From contig JACRPE010000019.1 of the NCBI GenBank assembly GCA_016214055.1, forward strand, positions 1 to 46,800: a stretch of DNA of 46,800 nucleotides, given 5' to 3'. Origin of the DNA: Candidatus Roizmanbacteria bacterium. GTDB taxonomy: Bacteria; Patescibacteriota; Microgenomatia; UBA1406; GWC2-37-13. This document shows positions 1 through 7,800 of this stretch, piece after piece; positions within the stretch are counted from its first letter, which is position 1, and each line of letters opens with the position of its first letter. The notes under the pieces are model-generated. The model worked only from the letters and a program-made list of their open reading frames with translations, had not been told where the DNA came from and ran no database searches. The position numbers and the translations under genes are program-made.

Positions 1-117
1 ACGAATAGATTTCATAGTTGCACTATTGTACAGAGGGATGTTTTCAAACAGAGAGAAGATCTTTATGGAGTGATTTGCAATACCTTTTCCCATGAATAAA
101 ATACATCCCTAAAAGTC
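1..117. other. left edge, no confident gene
   Basis: Frame 1 on the plus strand is open from the window edge to a TAA at 97-99 (32 codons), so this could be the 3' tail of a gene that begins outside the window. The peptide matches no family I recognise. No terminator with a U-tract is visible between it and the convergent regulator gene that ends at 118. Confidence 0.25.
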
Positions 118-426
118 TCATATGTATCGTAACTTATTCATTACCCGCTTGTACCCGCCGCATCCATGATTGAGCCAATGCGCAACACGAGTGACCGTAG
201 TAGTGGAGGATCCGGTCTCTTTTGCTACTTTCAGATAAGAATATCCTTTGAGAAGGAGACGGACCATCTCTAAACGGTTTGCAAACTCCTCAATTTCGGC
301 GATAGTCAACAAGTCACGTAGAAAGTTTGCAACATCTTCCTTACTTTTGAGAGAAGCAAACGCCTCAACCAGCCTCTTTTCCTTTTCATTTCTGGGCTGA
401 AATGATTCGTTTTGATTATTCGTCAT
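118..426 (-). CDS. TrpR/YerC-family transcriptional repressor, probable histidine regulator
   Basis: A 102-residue, all-helical DNA-binding protein of the TrpR superfamily, YerC/YecD branch. The helix-turn-helix is near the C-terminus, around the stretch KVAKETGSSTTTVTRVAHWL. I start it at the ATG at 426, because a -10 box (TACACT, 433-438) sits exactly six bases upstream. An in-frame ATG at 447 would lie upstream of that -10 and gives a seven-residue longer form. The gene is divergent from the histidine operon, and the two -35 boxes are separated by one base. In Firmicutes, YerC-type proteins have been proposed as histidine-biosynthesis regulators, which fits this position. A perfect 11-bp palindrome (433-443) covers its own -10, suggesting autoregulation. 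That it binds histidine is inference. Confidence 0.85.
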   Translation of the reverse strand: MTNNQNESFQPRNEKEKRLVEAFASLKSKEDVANFLRDLLTIAEIEEFANRLEMVRLLLKGYSYLKVAKETGSSTTTVTRVAHWLNHGCGGYKRVMNKLRYI

Positions 427-432
427 AATTCC

Positions 433-460
433 AGTGTAACACTTCACGGGAACAAATCAA
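433..460 (-). promoter_or_regulatory. promoter of the TrpR-family gene with palindrome
   Basis: On the minus strand, TTGATT (455-460), a 16-base spacer and TACACT (433-438), then six bases to the ATG at 426. The -10 lies inside AGTGTAACACT (433-443), a perfect 5+1+5 palindrome that may be an operator. Confidence 0.6.
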
Positions 461-461
461 C

Positions 462-490
462 TTGACAATTACGTATTTGTGTGTTAATAT
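462..490 (+). promoter_or_regulatory. sigma70 promoter of the histidine operon
   Basis: TTGACA (462-467), exactly 17 bases, TAATAT (485-490). This is a near-consensus housekeeping promoter. The predicted start of transcription, 6-7 bases further, falls on the A of the leader-peptide ATG at 497. The inverted repeat TGTTA-N6-TAACA (482-497) covers the -10 and is a candidate repressor site. It shares the half-site GTGTTA with the palindrome at the divergent promoter. Confidence 0.8.
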
Positions 491-496
491 GATAAC

Positions 497-571
497 ATGA
501 AACAGAAAAGAGTATCTTCAAATTCCTTCCATCATAACCCGCATTTCTTGCGCGGGAAATTAATCATGTAA
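497..571 (+). CDS. histidine leader peptide (HisL-like)
   Basis: A 24-codon ORF starting at the predicted transcription start and ending at TAA 569-571. It contains FHHNPH: two adjacent His codons (530-535) and a third at 542-544, all CAT. The His-codon stretch leads straight into arm A (538-542) of the RNA hairpin that would release the antiterminator. Position, histidine content and overlap with alternative RNA structures match leader peptides of amino-acid operons such as hisL. It is too short to judge by homology. With no room for a Shine-Dalgarno sequence, translation would have to be leaderless. Confidence 0.65.
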   Translation: MKQKRVSSNSFHHNPHFLRGKLIM

Positions 572-617
572 CGATAATTACATTTCCTACCCACCCGCGC
601 ATGTTCGCGGGTTTTTT
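538..617 (+). promoter_or_regulatory. transcription attenuator of the his operon
   Basis: Four RNA arms are visible. Arm A (538-542, CCCGC) pairs with arm B (552-556, GCGGG). Arm B extended (549-556) pairs perfectly over 8 bp with arm C (594-601). Arm C (593-599) pairs over 7 bp with arm D (606-612), followed by a six-T tract (612-617). A ribosome stalled at the tandem His codons (530-535) would cover A, free B to pair with C, and prevent the terminator. A ribosome reaching the stop at 569 would cover B and allow the C:D terminator. This is the textbook attenuation layout; its operation here is inferred. Confidence 0.75.
593..617 (+). terminator. intrinsic terminator of the his leader
   Basis: A 7-bp GC-rich stem (593-599 with 606-612), a six-base loop, and T612-617. 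It lies 20 bases before hisG, so it can only be a conditional terminator. Confidence 0.8.
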
Positions 618-636
618 ATTTGTATAAAACATATCT

Positions 637-1515
637 ATGAAAAAACTAAACAATGAGAACTTAAAATTAGGAGTTCAAAAGAAAGGCCGCTTAACCGAAG
701 AGGCAATAGATTTTCTCCGTTCAGCTGGCCTCGGATTTGAAAGTTATGGTCAGAGATTATTCTCAACCTGCCGCAATTTTCCGTTGGAAATAATATATGT
801 ACGGGATGATGATATCCCGGATTATGTCGAATCCGGTGCGGTAGATTTAGGAATAGCAGGCTTAAACCTTATAAATGAGGTTCAACCTCGGGTTACTCGG
901 TTGCTTAATCTTGGATTTGGTTATTGTTCGCTGTGCCTTACCGCTCCTAAAGAATCAAATATCGTTTCACCTCGAGAATTTGAAGGAAAGACGATTGCAA
1001 CATCATATCCGAACTCGACAAAAGCTTTTTTTGAAAAAATAAATATCAAAGTTAAGATTATGAAGATAAGTGGCTCAGTTGAAATTACTCCCATATTGGG
1101 AATTGCTCAGGGAGTGGTTGATATTGTATCCACAGGGAGTACTCTCGCGTTAAATGACCTAAGAGTGGTTGAAAAATTATATAACTCTGAGGCAATACTT
1201 CTTGCAAATTCTAAGTCAATCGCCAATCCGAAGAAACAAAAGACAATTGATTCATTACTCATGCGATTAAAAGGTGTATTGGCCGCAAAAAACTATAAAT
1301 ATGTCATGATGAATGCTCCCCAAGCGATATTAGCGAAGATAAAAAAGACTACTCCTGGCTTAAAATCTCCTACCATATCTCCCCTAGCCACTCCGGGCTG
1401 GATTTCAATTCAGACAGTCATACAAGAGGATATATTCTGGGAAACCATCGAAAAATTAAAAGCGCTTGGCGCTTCCGATATTTTAGTATTACCCATTGAG
1501 AAATTAATAGTATGA
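637..1515 (+). CDS. hisG: ATP phosphoribosyltransferase, long form
   Basis: First enzyme of histidine synthesis: condenses ATP and PRPP to phosphoribosyl-ATP. At 292 residues it is the long (HisG-L) form. A two-lobed periplasmic-binding-protein-like catalytic domain (about 1-210) carries the PRPP loop DIVSTGSTL at 162-170. An ACT-like C-terminal regulatory domain (about 215-292) follows. The long form needs no HisZ partner, and none is seen here. The regulatory domain predicts feedback inhibition by histidine in addition to attenuation. No clear Shine-Dalgarno precedes the ATG. Its last four bases overlap hisD (ATGA). Confidence 0.95.
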   Translation: MKKLNNENLKLGVQKKGRLTEEAIDFLRSAGLGFESYGQRLFSTCRNFPLEIIYVRDDDIPDYVESGAVDLGIAGLNLINEVQPRVTRLLNLGFGYCSLCLTAPKESNIVSPREFEGKTIATSYPNSTKAFFEKINIKVKIMKISGSVEITPILGIAQGVVDIVSTGSTLALNDLRVVEKLYNSEAILLANSKSIANPKKQKTIDSLLMRLKGVLAAKNYKYVMMNAPQAILAKIKKTTPGLKSPTISPLATPGWISIQTVIQEDIFWETIEKLKALGASDILVLPIEKLIV

Positions 1516-2807
1516 AAGTAATAAAACTCACCGATCTTACAAAACAGGATTATAAAAGAATTGTGAACCGATCTGCCGGAAACAATGAAAAGATTTTGCC
1601 TGAAGTTAAGAAAATAATGCAAGATGTGCAGGCGAAAGGTGACGTGACTATTATGGCAAAATACCAATCACGATATGGGCGTGATAATTACCAATCAATC
1701 AAGGTTACAGATGAAGAAATAAGAAATGCATATCAAAACATTAATAAAGAAACAATCACTGCATTGAAGCAAATGATTAAAAATATAACCCTTGTCCAAA
1801 AGGCTCAATTGCCAACAAAAAAAGATGTAGTTGTCAGGTCAGAAAAAGGAATTAAGGTCTGGAGAGAATGGCGTCCCATAAGGAAAGTGGGGTTGTATAT
1901 TCCTGGAGGCAAAGCTATCTATCCATCATCAGTATTGATGAGTGCAATTCCTGCGCAGATTGCGGGGTGCTCAGAAATAATTATGTGCTCTCCACCTGGG
2001 GGCGATGGACAGATTCCTACGGCAACCCTTGTTGCGGCAGACGTGCTTGGCTTAAAAAATATATATAAAGTTGGTGGTGCTGAGGCGATTGCCGCTATGA
2101 CTTACGGCACAGAAACAGTTCCCAATGTCTATAAAATTTTTGGTGCCGGTAACTCTTATGTGACTGCCGCTAAGATGTTGGCTCTGGAAAGAATTAGCAT
2201 TGATATGCCCGCAGGACCCTCTGAAGTATTTATTATTGCTGATGAAACGGCAAATCCCAGATTTGTTGCCGCAGATTTGATCGCAGATGGAGAACACGGA
2301 GAAGATTCTGCTTGTGTTTTGCTTACCACATCAAAAAATATTGCTGAAAAAACTATAGTTGAAATTGAAAAACAGCTGATAGAACTTGAGACGCGAAATC
2401 GGGCAAGGGAATCGTTACGAAGATATGGACTATTTGCGGTGGCTGAGGACATAGATGAAATTGTGAAGTTTACTAATGAATATGCACCTGAACACTTGGA
2501 AATTATGACAAAAAATCCTGAGAGACTCGTCAAAAAGATCACCGATGCAGGGTCTGTCTTCTTAGGAAGTTGGACAACTAAATCGAGTGGAGATTATGCA
2601 ACGGGTGCAAATCACGTCTTACCAACCGGTGGTATGGCCAAGATGTATCCCCCTTTGGGTGTGGATTCCTTTGGCAAATGGATGCAGGTTCAAAAGTGTA
2701 CAAAAGTTGGGTTGAAAAATATAAGAAAAACGATTGAAACTATTGCATCAGTCGAAAAATTGCCGGCACACAAACAATCAGTATCTGTCCGATTTATTAA
2801 AAATTAA
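1512..2807 (+). CDS. hisD: histidinol dehydrogenase
   Basis: Oxidises histidinol to histidine in two NAD-dependent steps, the last of the pathway. The length of 431 residues is normal. Visible features are the EHG motif with zinc ligand H262, the catalytic pair E327-H328 (YAPEHLE), D361 in SSGDYATG, and H420 near the C-terminus. The position equivalent to zinc ligand Gln259 of the E. coli enzyme appears to be Asp (ADGEH), a conservative ligand change. The start ATG overlaps the hisG stop, so translation is probably coupled. Confidence 0.95.
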   Translation: MKVIKLTDLTKQDYKRIVNRSAGNNEKILPEVKKIMQDVQAKGDVTIMAKYQSRYGRDNYQSIKVTDEEIRNAYQNINKETITALKQMIKNITLVQKAQLPTKKDVVVRSEKGIKVWREWRPIRKVGLYIPGGKAIYPSSVLMSAIPAQIAGCSEIIMCSPPGGDGQIPTATLVAADVLGLKNIYKVGGAEAIAAMTYGTETVPNVYKIFGAGNSYVTAAKMLALERISIDMPAGPSEVFIIADETANPRFVAADLIADGEHGEDSACVLLTTSKNIAEKTIVEIEKQLIELETRNRARESLRRYGLFAVAEDIDEIVKFTNEYAPEHLEIMTKNPERLVKKITDAGSVFLGSWTTKSSGDYATGANHVLPTGGMAKMYPPLGVDSFGKWMQVQKCTKVGLKNIRKTIETIASVEKLPAHKQSVSVRFIKN

Positions 2808-2815
2808 TTTGACCT

Positions 2816-3904
2816 ATGAAAATGACCGATTTAAAACAATTTATCAGACAAGACTTAATAAAATTTGAAGAATATAAAGCGGTACCATCCGCATACGATA
2901 TTGCATTAGATAATAATCTAGCAATAAATGAGATTGATAAGCTTGATGCGAATGAGAATGTATTCGGACCCTCATCAAAACTCAATAGAGAGTTGGCGCG
3001 ATTCAAGGGCTATCAATACTATCCCGATCCTGAATACAAACGATTGAGACGAGCGATTGGAAATTATGTAAATGTTCCCGAAGATTATATTTTGGTCGGC
3101 TCGGGTGGGGATGAGCTTATTGATCTACTTCTGAGGCTTATCATTGAACCGGGTGATGAGGTGATAAACAGTCCTCCCACGTTTGGAAGTTACTCGACAT
3201 CAACCATATTAAACCGTGGAATACTCGTAGATGTTCCAAGGAAAAAAGGTTTTGGAATAAATACAAAAAAGGTATTGAGGTCAATAAACAGTAAAACAAA
3301 GCTTATTATCCTTTGCAATCCGAATAACCCCTCAGGAAATATAACAGACAAAAAAGATATCGAGCAAATTCTTAAAGCAGGAAGACTCGTATTGGTTGAT
3401 GAGGCCTATTTTGAATTCTCAAAGCAAACAACTCTACCTTTAATCAAGAAATATCCAAACCTTATTATCCTCCGCACTTTCAGCAAATGGGCAGGAATTG
3501 CCGGACTGAGATTGGGTTATTTGATTGCATCCCCCATTTTCATTAGGCAGTTAACAAAGATTAAGTCACCCTATAACATAAATGTTGCAGCTGAAATAGG
3601 TGGGATGATAGCGTTAGATGATATTAACTATCAACAAAGTATCATTGAGGAAATCATCAAGGAAAGAAAAAGATTATTGAGAAATTTATCTAGAAATATA
3701 AACTTATTAGTTTACCCGTCATTTGCCAACTTTATATTTCTACAGGTTAAAGACTTTGCTTTCCCTAAACTGAAATTATTATTTCAGAAAAATATAATAG
3801 CAGTTCGATCCTACGATTCTACTCTCACCGGAAAAGCATTTCGTATAACTATCGGCTCCCCCCAGCAAAATAAGAAGATATTAGAAATACTAGACAACAT
3901 ATGA
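2816..3904 (+). CDS. hisC: histidinol-phosphate aminotransferase
   Basis: A PLP enzyme converting imidazole-acetol phosphate to histidinol phosphate with glutamate as amino donor. At 362 residues it is a fold-type I aminotransferase of the HisC branch. Seen are the N-terminal DANEN-GPS substrate-binding segment, the glycine-rich GSGGDE phosphate loop near residue 97, CNPNNPSG near 168, DEAYFEF near 195, and the Schiff-base lysine K224 in TFSKWAGIAGLRLGY. It starts eight bases after hisD and ends in an ATGA overlap with the HAD gene. Confidence 0.93.
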   Translation: MKMTDLKQFIRQDLIKFEEYKAVPSAYDIALDNNLAINEIDKLDANENVFGPSSKLNRELARFKGYQYYPDPEYKRLRRAIGNYVNVPEDYILVGSGGDELIDLLLRLIIEPGDEVINSPPTFGSYSTSTILNRGILVDVPRKKGFGINTKKVLRSINSKTKLIILCNPNNPSGNITDKKDIEQILKAGRLVLVDEAYFEFSKQTTLPLIKKYPNLIILRTFSKWAGIAGLRLGYLIASPIFIRQLTKIKSPYNINVAAEIGGMIALDDINYQQSIIEEIIKERKRLLRNLSRNINLLVYPSFANFIFLQVKDFAFPKLKLLFQKNIIAVRSYDSTLTGKAFRITIGSPQQNKKILEILDNI

Positions 3905-4542
3905 GACGAACTTTTGATGGAATCATATTCGATATGGATGGGATACTCGTTAATGTGACAAGGTCATATCGGGAAGCGATGAGGATGACTGCGAGTAAAT
4001 TCCTTTGTCGTGAAGTCTCTAAAATCGAAGTTGATAATATAAAAAATAAAATAGGAATGAATAATGATTGGGATGCAACATACGCACTTATAAATAATTC
4101 TGCAATTCCTTATGCAAAAGTAAAGAAATATTTTCAAGAACTGTATTTAGGGAATAAAGAGAGAAAAGGGTTCATAGACAATGAACCATTACTTATTTCA
4201 AAACAAATATTAACCCGAATAATGAAGAAATACGGAAAGTTAGCAATTGCTACAGGCAGACCTAGGTTAGAAGCTGAATACGTAATTAAAAAGAATAAAT
4301 TAAATGGATTGTTCAATTCTATTGTTGCTATGGAAGATGTTGCAAGTGGTAAACCAGCGCCGGACATACTTATTAAAGTTATCAGTAAATTGAAATTAAA
4401 AAATACCGTTTACATTGGAGACAGTCCAAGTGATGTTATCTCTGCACAAAATGCAGGAATTCCATGCATATACGTTGGGACACAAAATATTGGTTCGATC
4501 ACGTGCTCCTCAATATTACAAGTTATCGAATATTTATTATGA
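3901..4542 (+). CDS. HAD phosphatase, probable histidinol-phosphatase
   Basis: A 213-residue haloacid-dehalogenase-superfamily phosphatase, subfamily IA, with an alpha-helical cap. Motif I is FDMDG (nucleophile D11, acid D13), motif II ATGRP, motif III the lysine in SGKPAPD, and motif IV GDSPSDV. It sits between hisC and hisB with 4-bp overlaps on both sides, exactly where the histidinol-phosphatase moiety of bifunctional hisB lies in enterobacteria. No DDDD-type HisB-N, PHP-type HisK or inositol-monophosphatase-type HisN is present in the window. Assignment as the missing phosphatase rests on this context and is strong inference, not proof. Confidence 0.8.
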   Translation: MRRTFDGIIFDMDGILVNVTRSYREAMRMTASKFLCREVSKIEVDNIKNKIGMNNDWDATYALINNSAIPYAKVKKYFQELYLGNKERKGFIDNEPLLISKQILTRIMKKYGKLAIATGRPRLEAEYVIKKNKLNGLFNSIVAMEDVASGKPAPDILIKVISKLKLKNTVYIGDSPSDVISAQNAGIPCIYVGTQNIGSITCSSILQVIEYLL

Positions 4543-5129
4543 AAAGATATTCAAAGATTGAAAGAAAAACAAATGAAACTCAGATAAATATTGCTCTAAA
4601 TATCGATGGAATAGGAAGAAGAACAATTAATACCCCTATTGGATTTCTTAATCACATGTTGGACCTTTTTACCAAGCACGGATTATTTGATCTAAACATT
4701 TCGGCTAAAGGAGATACTTTTATCGATGAACACCACACGGTTGAGGATATTGGCATCGTATTGGGTCAGGTGTTTCTTGAAGCCTTGGGAGATAAAAAAG
4801 GAATCAATCGATATGGATTTTTTATCTTGCCCATGGATGAGGCAGTGGCAACCGTTGCCATAGATTTTTCCGGTCGCTACGCATTTAAACTTGACTGCGA
4901 GTTTATCAGGGAAAAAGTGGGAGACCTCAGCACCGAACTCGTCTATGATTTTTGGGGTGCCTTTGCACAGAGTGCCAAGGTCAATTTATTTATAAAAGTC
5001 GAAAACGGAAGGAATGATCACCACAAAATTGAGGCGATTTTTAAGGCAACTGCCCGTGCAATTCGCGTGGCCTGTGAACTAGATAAAAGATCGTTACAAA
5101 ATATTCCGTCAACGAAAGGAGTCTTATGA
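4539..5129 (+). CDS. hisB: imidazoleglycerol-phosphate dehydratase
   Basis: Mn-dependent dehydration of imidazole-glycerol phosphate. It is 196 residues, monofunctional, when started at the ATG at 4539, which overlaps the upstream stop as ATGA. The reading frame is open further upstream (ATG at 4464), but that part would lie wholly inside the HAD gene and has no counterpart in the family. The internal duplication typical of the fold is visible as two metal-binding motifs, DEHHTVEDIG near residue 70 and DHHKIEAIFKA near residue 165. Confidence 0.95.
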   Translation: MKRYSKIERKTNETQINIALNIDGIGRRTINTPIGFLNHMLDLFTKHGLFDLNISAKGDTFIDEHHTVEDIGIVLGQVFLEALGDKKGINRYGFFILPMDEAVATVAIDFSGRYAFKLDCEFIREKVGDLSTELVYDFWGAFAQSAKVNLFIKVENGRNDHHKIEAIFKATARAIRVACELDKRSLQNIPSTKGVL

Positions 5130-5743
5130 TTATCATCATCGATTACGGTTTGGGAAATTTGGGAAGCGTGAAAAACGCCCTGGATAAACTGGGTATAGAA
5201 TCGATGGTCTCATCATCAATAAGTGACATTGAAAAGGCGGATGGTCTCATCATTCCCGGGGTCGGGTCAGCGTCTGAGGGTATGATAAATTTACAAGAAT
5301 CAGGATTGGGTAAAGTAATTCGAGAACAAATTGAGATGGAGAAACCGTTTTTAGGAATCTGCCTGGGAATGCAACTATTCTTTTCCTCAAGCGAAGAAGG
5401 CAATACAAAATGTCTCAATGTAATTGCGGGTAAAGTTAAAAAGTTTAGAACAGAACTAAAAGTTCCACAAATTGGATGGAATCAAGTGAAAAAAAAATCA
5501 TCAAGGTTATTTAGGGGAATAAAAAATAATAGTTACTTTTATTTTGTTCATTCCTATTTTTGTCAACCTAAAGAATCAGGATCGGAAATAGGAATAACTG
5601 ATTATGGAATAACTTTTTGTAGTGCGATTGAGAATGAGAATGTATTTGGCGTTCAATTCCACCCTGAAAAAAGCGGAGAGAATGGACTCAAATTATTAAG
5701 TAATTTCAAGGACATCGTCTATGCAAATAATACCGGCAATTGA
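5126..5743 (+). CDS. hisH: imidazole glycerol phosphate synthase, glutaminase subunit
   Basis: Class I glutamine amidotransferase supplying ammonia to HisF. It has 205 residues. Catalytic Cys79 lies in the nucleophile elbow GICLGMQLF, and His-x-Glu in GVQFHPEKSG near residue 178 completes the triad. It overlaps hisB by four bases and hisA by 23. HisA lies between the two subunits of the HisH-HisF synthase. Confidence 0.95.
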   Translation: MIIIIDYGLGNLGSVKNALDKLGIESMVSSSISDIEKADGLIIPGVGSASEGMINLQESGLGKVIREQIEMEKPFLGICLGMQLFFSSSEEGNTKCLNVIAGKVKKFRTELKVPQIGWNQVKKKSSRLFRGIKNNSYFYFVHSYFCQPKESGSEIGITDYGITFCSAIENENVFGVQFHPEKSGENGLKLLSNFKDIVYANNTGN

Positions 5744-6434
5744 TATAAAAGATGGAAACTGTGTGCGCCTTTTCCAAGGTGATTATACAAAAGAAACTAT
5801 CTATGCAGATAGTCCTGTTGCCATGGCTTTAAAATGGAAAAAACAAGGGGCTAAGATGCTCCACGTCATAGACTTGAGTGGTGCAAAAAAGGGAAGATCC
5901 ATGATCGGCAACGACCTTAAGCAAATAATAAAAAAGGTGACAATCCCAATTCAGGTCGGTGGAGGTATTCGAACTCCTGACTCAATTAATCAATTAATTA
6001 AGTCAGGTGTGGCAAAAGTTATATTGAGTACTTATGCAATAGAAAACATGATTTTGCTCAAAAAAATCGTAGATCTTTATGGTGATAAGATTGCTGTTTC
6101 ACTTGATGTACTTGACGGAAAGCTAATGAAAAATGGATGGTTAGAGCAAAGTGATATTACTTTAACTTCAACCATAAAAAAACTGGGAAAAATGGGAGTT
6201 GAAACCATTATTTATACTGATATCACCCGTGACGGAACTTTAACCGGTCCGAATTACAAAATAATAGAGAAAGTGAAAAAATGCACAAAAATGAGACTAA
6301 TTATTGCAGGTGGAGTATCGTCGATTGAACAAATAAATAAGTTAAAAATAATTGGGGTTGATGGGGTTATTATCGGGAAGGCATTATATGAAGAAAAAAT
6401 AATTCTAAAGGAGGTACTGAAATATGTTAGCTAA
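5721..6434 (+). CDS. hisA: ProFAR isomerase
   Basis: A (beta-alpha)8 barrel that performs the Amadori rearrangement of ProFAR to PRFAR. It has 237 residues. The catalytic aspartates are visible in IPAIDIKDG at the N-terminus and YTDITRDGT near residue 168. Phosphate-binding loops are QVGGGIR near 78 and AGGVSS near 194. It starts 23 bases inside hisH and overlaps hisF by 11 bases, after a strong Shine-Dalgarno-like AAAGGAGG just before hisF. Confidence 0.95.
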   Translation: MQIIPAIDIKDGNCVRLFQGDYTKETIYADSPVAMALKWKKQGAKMLHVIDLSGAKKGRSMIGNDLKQIIKKVTIPIQVGGGIRTPDSINQLIKSGVAKVILSTYAIENMILLKKIVDLYGDKIAVSLDVLDGKLMKNGWLEQSDITLTSTIKKLGKMGVETIIYTDITRDGTLTGPNYKIIEKVKKCTKMRLIIAGGVSSIEQINKLKIIGVDGVIIGKALYEEKIILKEVLKYVS

Positions 6435-7188
6435 ACGTATCATCTCATGTCTTGATGTAAGAGATGGCCGAGTAGTGAAGGGGGTCAATTTTGTTAATTT
6501 ACGAGACGGCGGAGACCCGGTTGAAATGGGTAAATTTTACAATGACCAAGGGGCTGATGAGTTAGTTTTTTTGGATATTACCGCCTCAAGCGATAATAGG
6601 AAAATAATAATGAATGTTGTGGAGAAAGTGGCTAAACAGGTATTTATTCCTTTTACCGTCGGAGGAGGTATTCGAACCGTTGACGATATGAGGTCTACTC
6701 TTCTTGCCGGTGCTGATAAAGTAGCGATAAATACTGCGGCATTAACCAACCCTAACCTGATAAGTGAGTGTGCAAATATATTTGGGAATCAATGCGTTGT
6801 CCTTGCGATTGATGTAAAACAAAATAAAAATAAGTGGGAAGTATTTGTAAATGGCGGCAGGACGCCAACAGGAAAAAATGCACTTACATGGGCAAAACTG
6901 GCAATAAAACTCGGGGCAGGAGAAATACTTTTAACCAGTATGGACCAGGATGGTACTAAGCTCGGATATGATCTTGTTTTGACTAAACAAATATCTGAAG
7001 TGGTGAGTGTTCCCGTTATCGCATCAGGTGGGGCTGGAAATAAACAAGATTTTTATAACGTCTTTACACAAGGAAAAGCTGATGCCGCGCTTGCCGCGTC
7101 ACTATTCCATTTTGGAGAATTAAAAATAAAAGATTTGAAGAAATATTTATTAGATATGAAGTTACCAATTCGAATTTATAAATCATGA
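6424..7188 (+). CDS. hisF: imidazole glycerol phosphate synthase, cyclase subunit
   Basis: A (beta-alpha)8 barrel paralogous to HisA. It uses HisH-derived ammonia to form imidazole-glycerol phosphate and AICAR. It has 254 residues, with catalytic Asp in [14 protein letters not shown] and in [10 protein letters not shown] near residue 176, and phosphate loop VGGGIRT near 81. AAAGGAGG about eight bases before the ATG is one of the few good Shine-Dalgarno sequences in the operon. Its end overlaps hisI by four bases. Confidence 0.95.
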   Translation: MLAKRIISCLDVRDGRVVKGVNFVNLRDGGDPVEMGKFYNDQGADELVFLDITASSDNRKIIMNVVEKVAKQVFIPFTVGGGIRTVDDMRSTLLAGADKVAINTAALTNPNLISECANIFGNQCVVLAIDVKQNKNKWEVFVNGGRTPTGKNALTWAKLAIKLGAGEILLTSMDQDGTKLGYDLVLTKQISEVVSVPVIASGGAGNKQDFYNVFTQGKADAALAASLFHFGELKIKDLKKYLLDMKLPIRIYKS

Positions 7189-7481
7189 AAAATGAACTAA
7201 TCCCAACCATTATTCAGGATGTGAAAACTCTGGAGATCTATATGCTGGGTTACAGTAATCAAGAATCATTACAAAAAACTAAGACGACAGGAAATGTATG
7301 GTTTTACAGCCGTAGCAGGAGAAGGCTGTGGATGAAAGGAGAAAAGTCGGGTAATATATTAAAGGTTGAGGAGATATATTTTGATTGTGATCAGGACTCA
7401 ATCCTGATTAAAATTTCCCTGCAGGGTAATGCTGTATGTCACACAGGAAATAAATCATGTTTTTTTTATAAATTAAAATAA
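7185..7481 (+). CDS. hisI: phosphoribosyl-AMP cyclohydrolase
   Basis: A zinc enzyme that opens the adenine ring of PR-AMP. It has 98 residues and is a stand-alone form, not fused to HisE. Visible are the start of the motif [18 protein letters not shown], the Mg/Zn site DCDQDS, and the zinc cysteines in [12 protein letters not shown]. The protein is slightly short at its N-terminus relative to many homologues. Overlap with hisF is ATGA. Confidence 0.93.
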   Translation: MKNELIPTIIQDVKTLEIYMLGYSNQESLQKTKTTGNVWFYSRSRRRLWMKGEKSGNILKVEEIYFDCDQDSILIKISLQGNAVCHTGNKSCFFYKLK

Positions 7482-7484
7482 TAT

Positions 7485-7781
7485 ATGACTATAGATGAGC
7501 TGTACAAAATAATTAAGGATCGCAAACAAAAAATGCCTGAGGGATCTTATGTAGCTTCATTGTTTACTGAGGGAAAGGATCGCATAATCCAGAAGGTTGG
7601 GGAAGAGGCTGTCGAGGTGGTCATTGCAGGAAAAAACTCGGACCGTAACAGAATTATCGAGGAAAGCACTGACCTCATATTTCACTTATTAACGCTTCTT
7701 GTCAACGAAAGGATCACTCTTGGAAATATTTATGAAGAGCTCGAGAAAAGATCAAATGGGTTGTTGACAAAAAAGCAATGA
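7485..7781 (+). CDS. hisE: phosphoribosyl-ATP pyrophosphatase
   Basis: An all-alpha NTP pyrophosphohydrolase (MazG-like fold) converting PR-ATP to PR-AMP. It has 98 residues. Metal-binding acidic residues are visible in KVGEEAVEVVIAGK and EESTDLIFHLLTLL. It is the last gene of the histidine operon, three bases after hisI. The promoter of the next transcription unit lies inside its 3' end. Confidence 0.93.
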   Translation: MTIDELYKIIKDRKQKMPEGSYVASLFTEGKDRIIQKVGEEAVEVVIAGKNSDRNRIIEESTDLIFHLLTLLVNERITLGNIYEELEKRSNGLLTKKQ

Positions 7782-7792
7782 TTGCCTACAAT
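7764..7792 (+). promoter_or_regulatory. promoter of the sugar-gene unit, inside hisE
   Basis: TTGACA (7764-7769), exactly 17 bases, TACAAT (7787-7792), then eight bases to the ATG at 7801. The -35 is inside the hisE coding sequence. It separates the following genes from histidine control, although read-through is possible because no terminator is seen after hisE. Confidence 0.75.
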
Positions 7793-7800
7793 ATCAATAT

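Noticed and set aside
1-99. A C-terminal coding fragment at the left window edge.
   Set aside because: Open frame of only 32 codons with no family resemblance; recorded as uncertain rather than as a gene.
474-636. A T-box or protein-binding riboswitch as an explanation for the his leader.
   Set aside because: No T-box core sequence or specifier-loop arrangement; the leader ORF and four-arm layout explain the region better.
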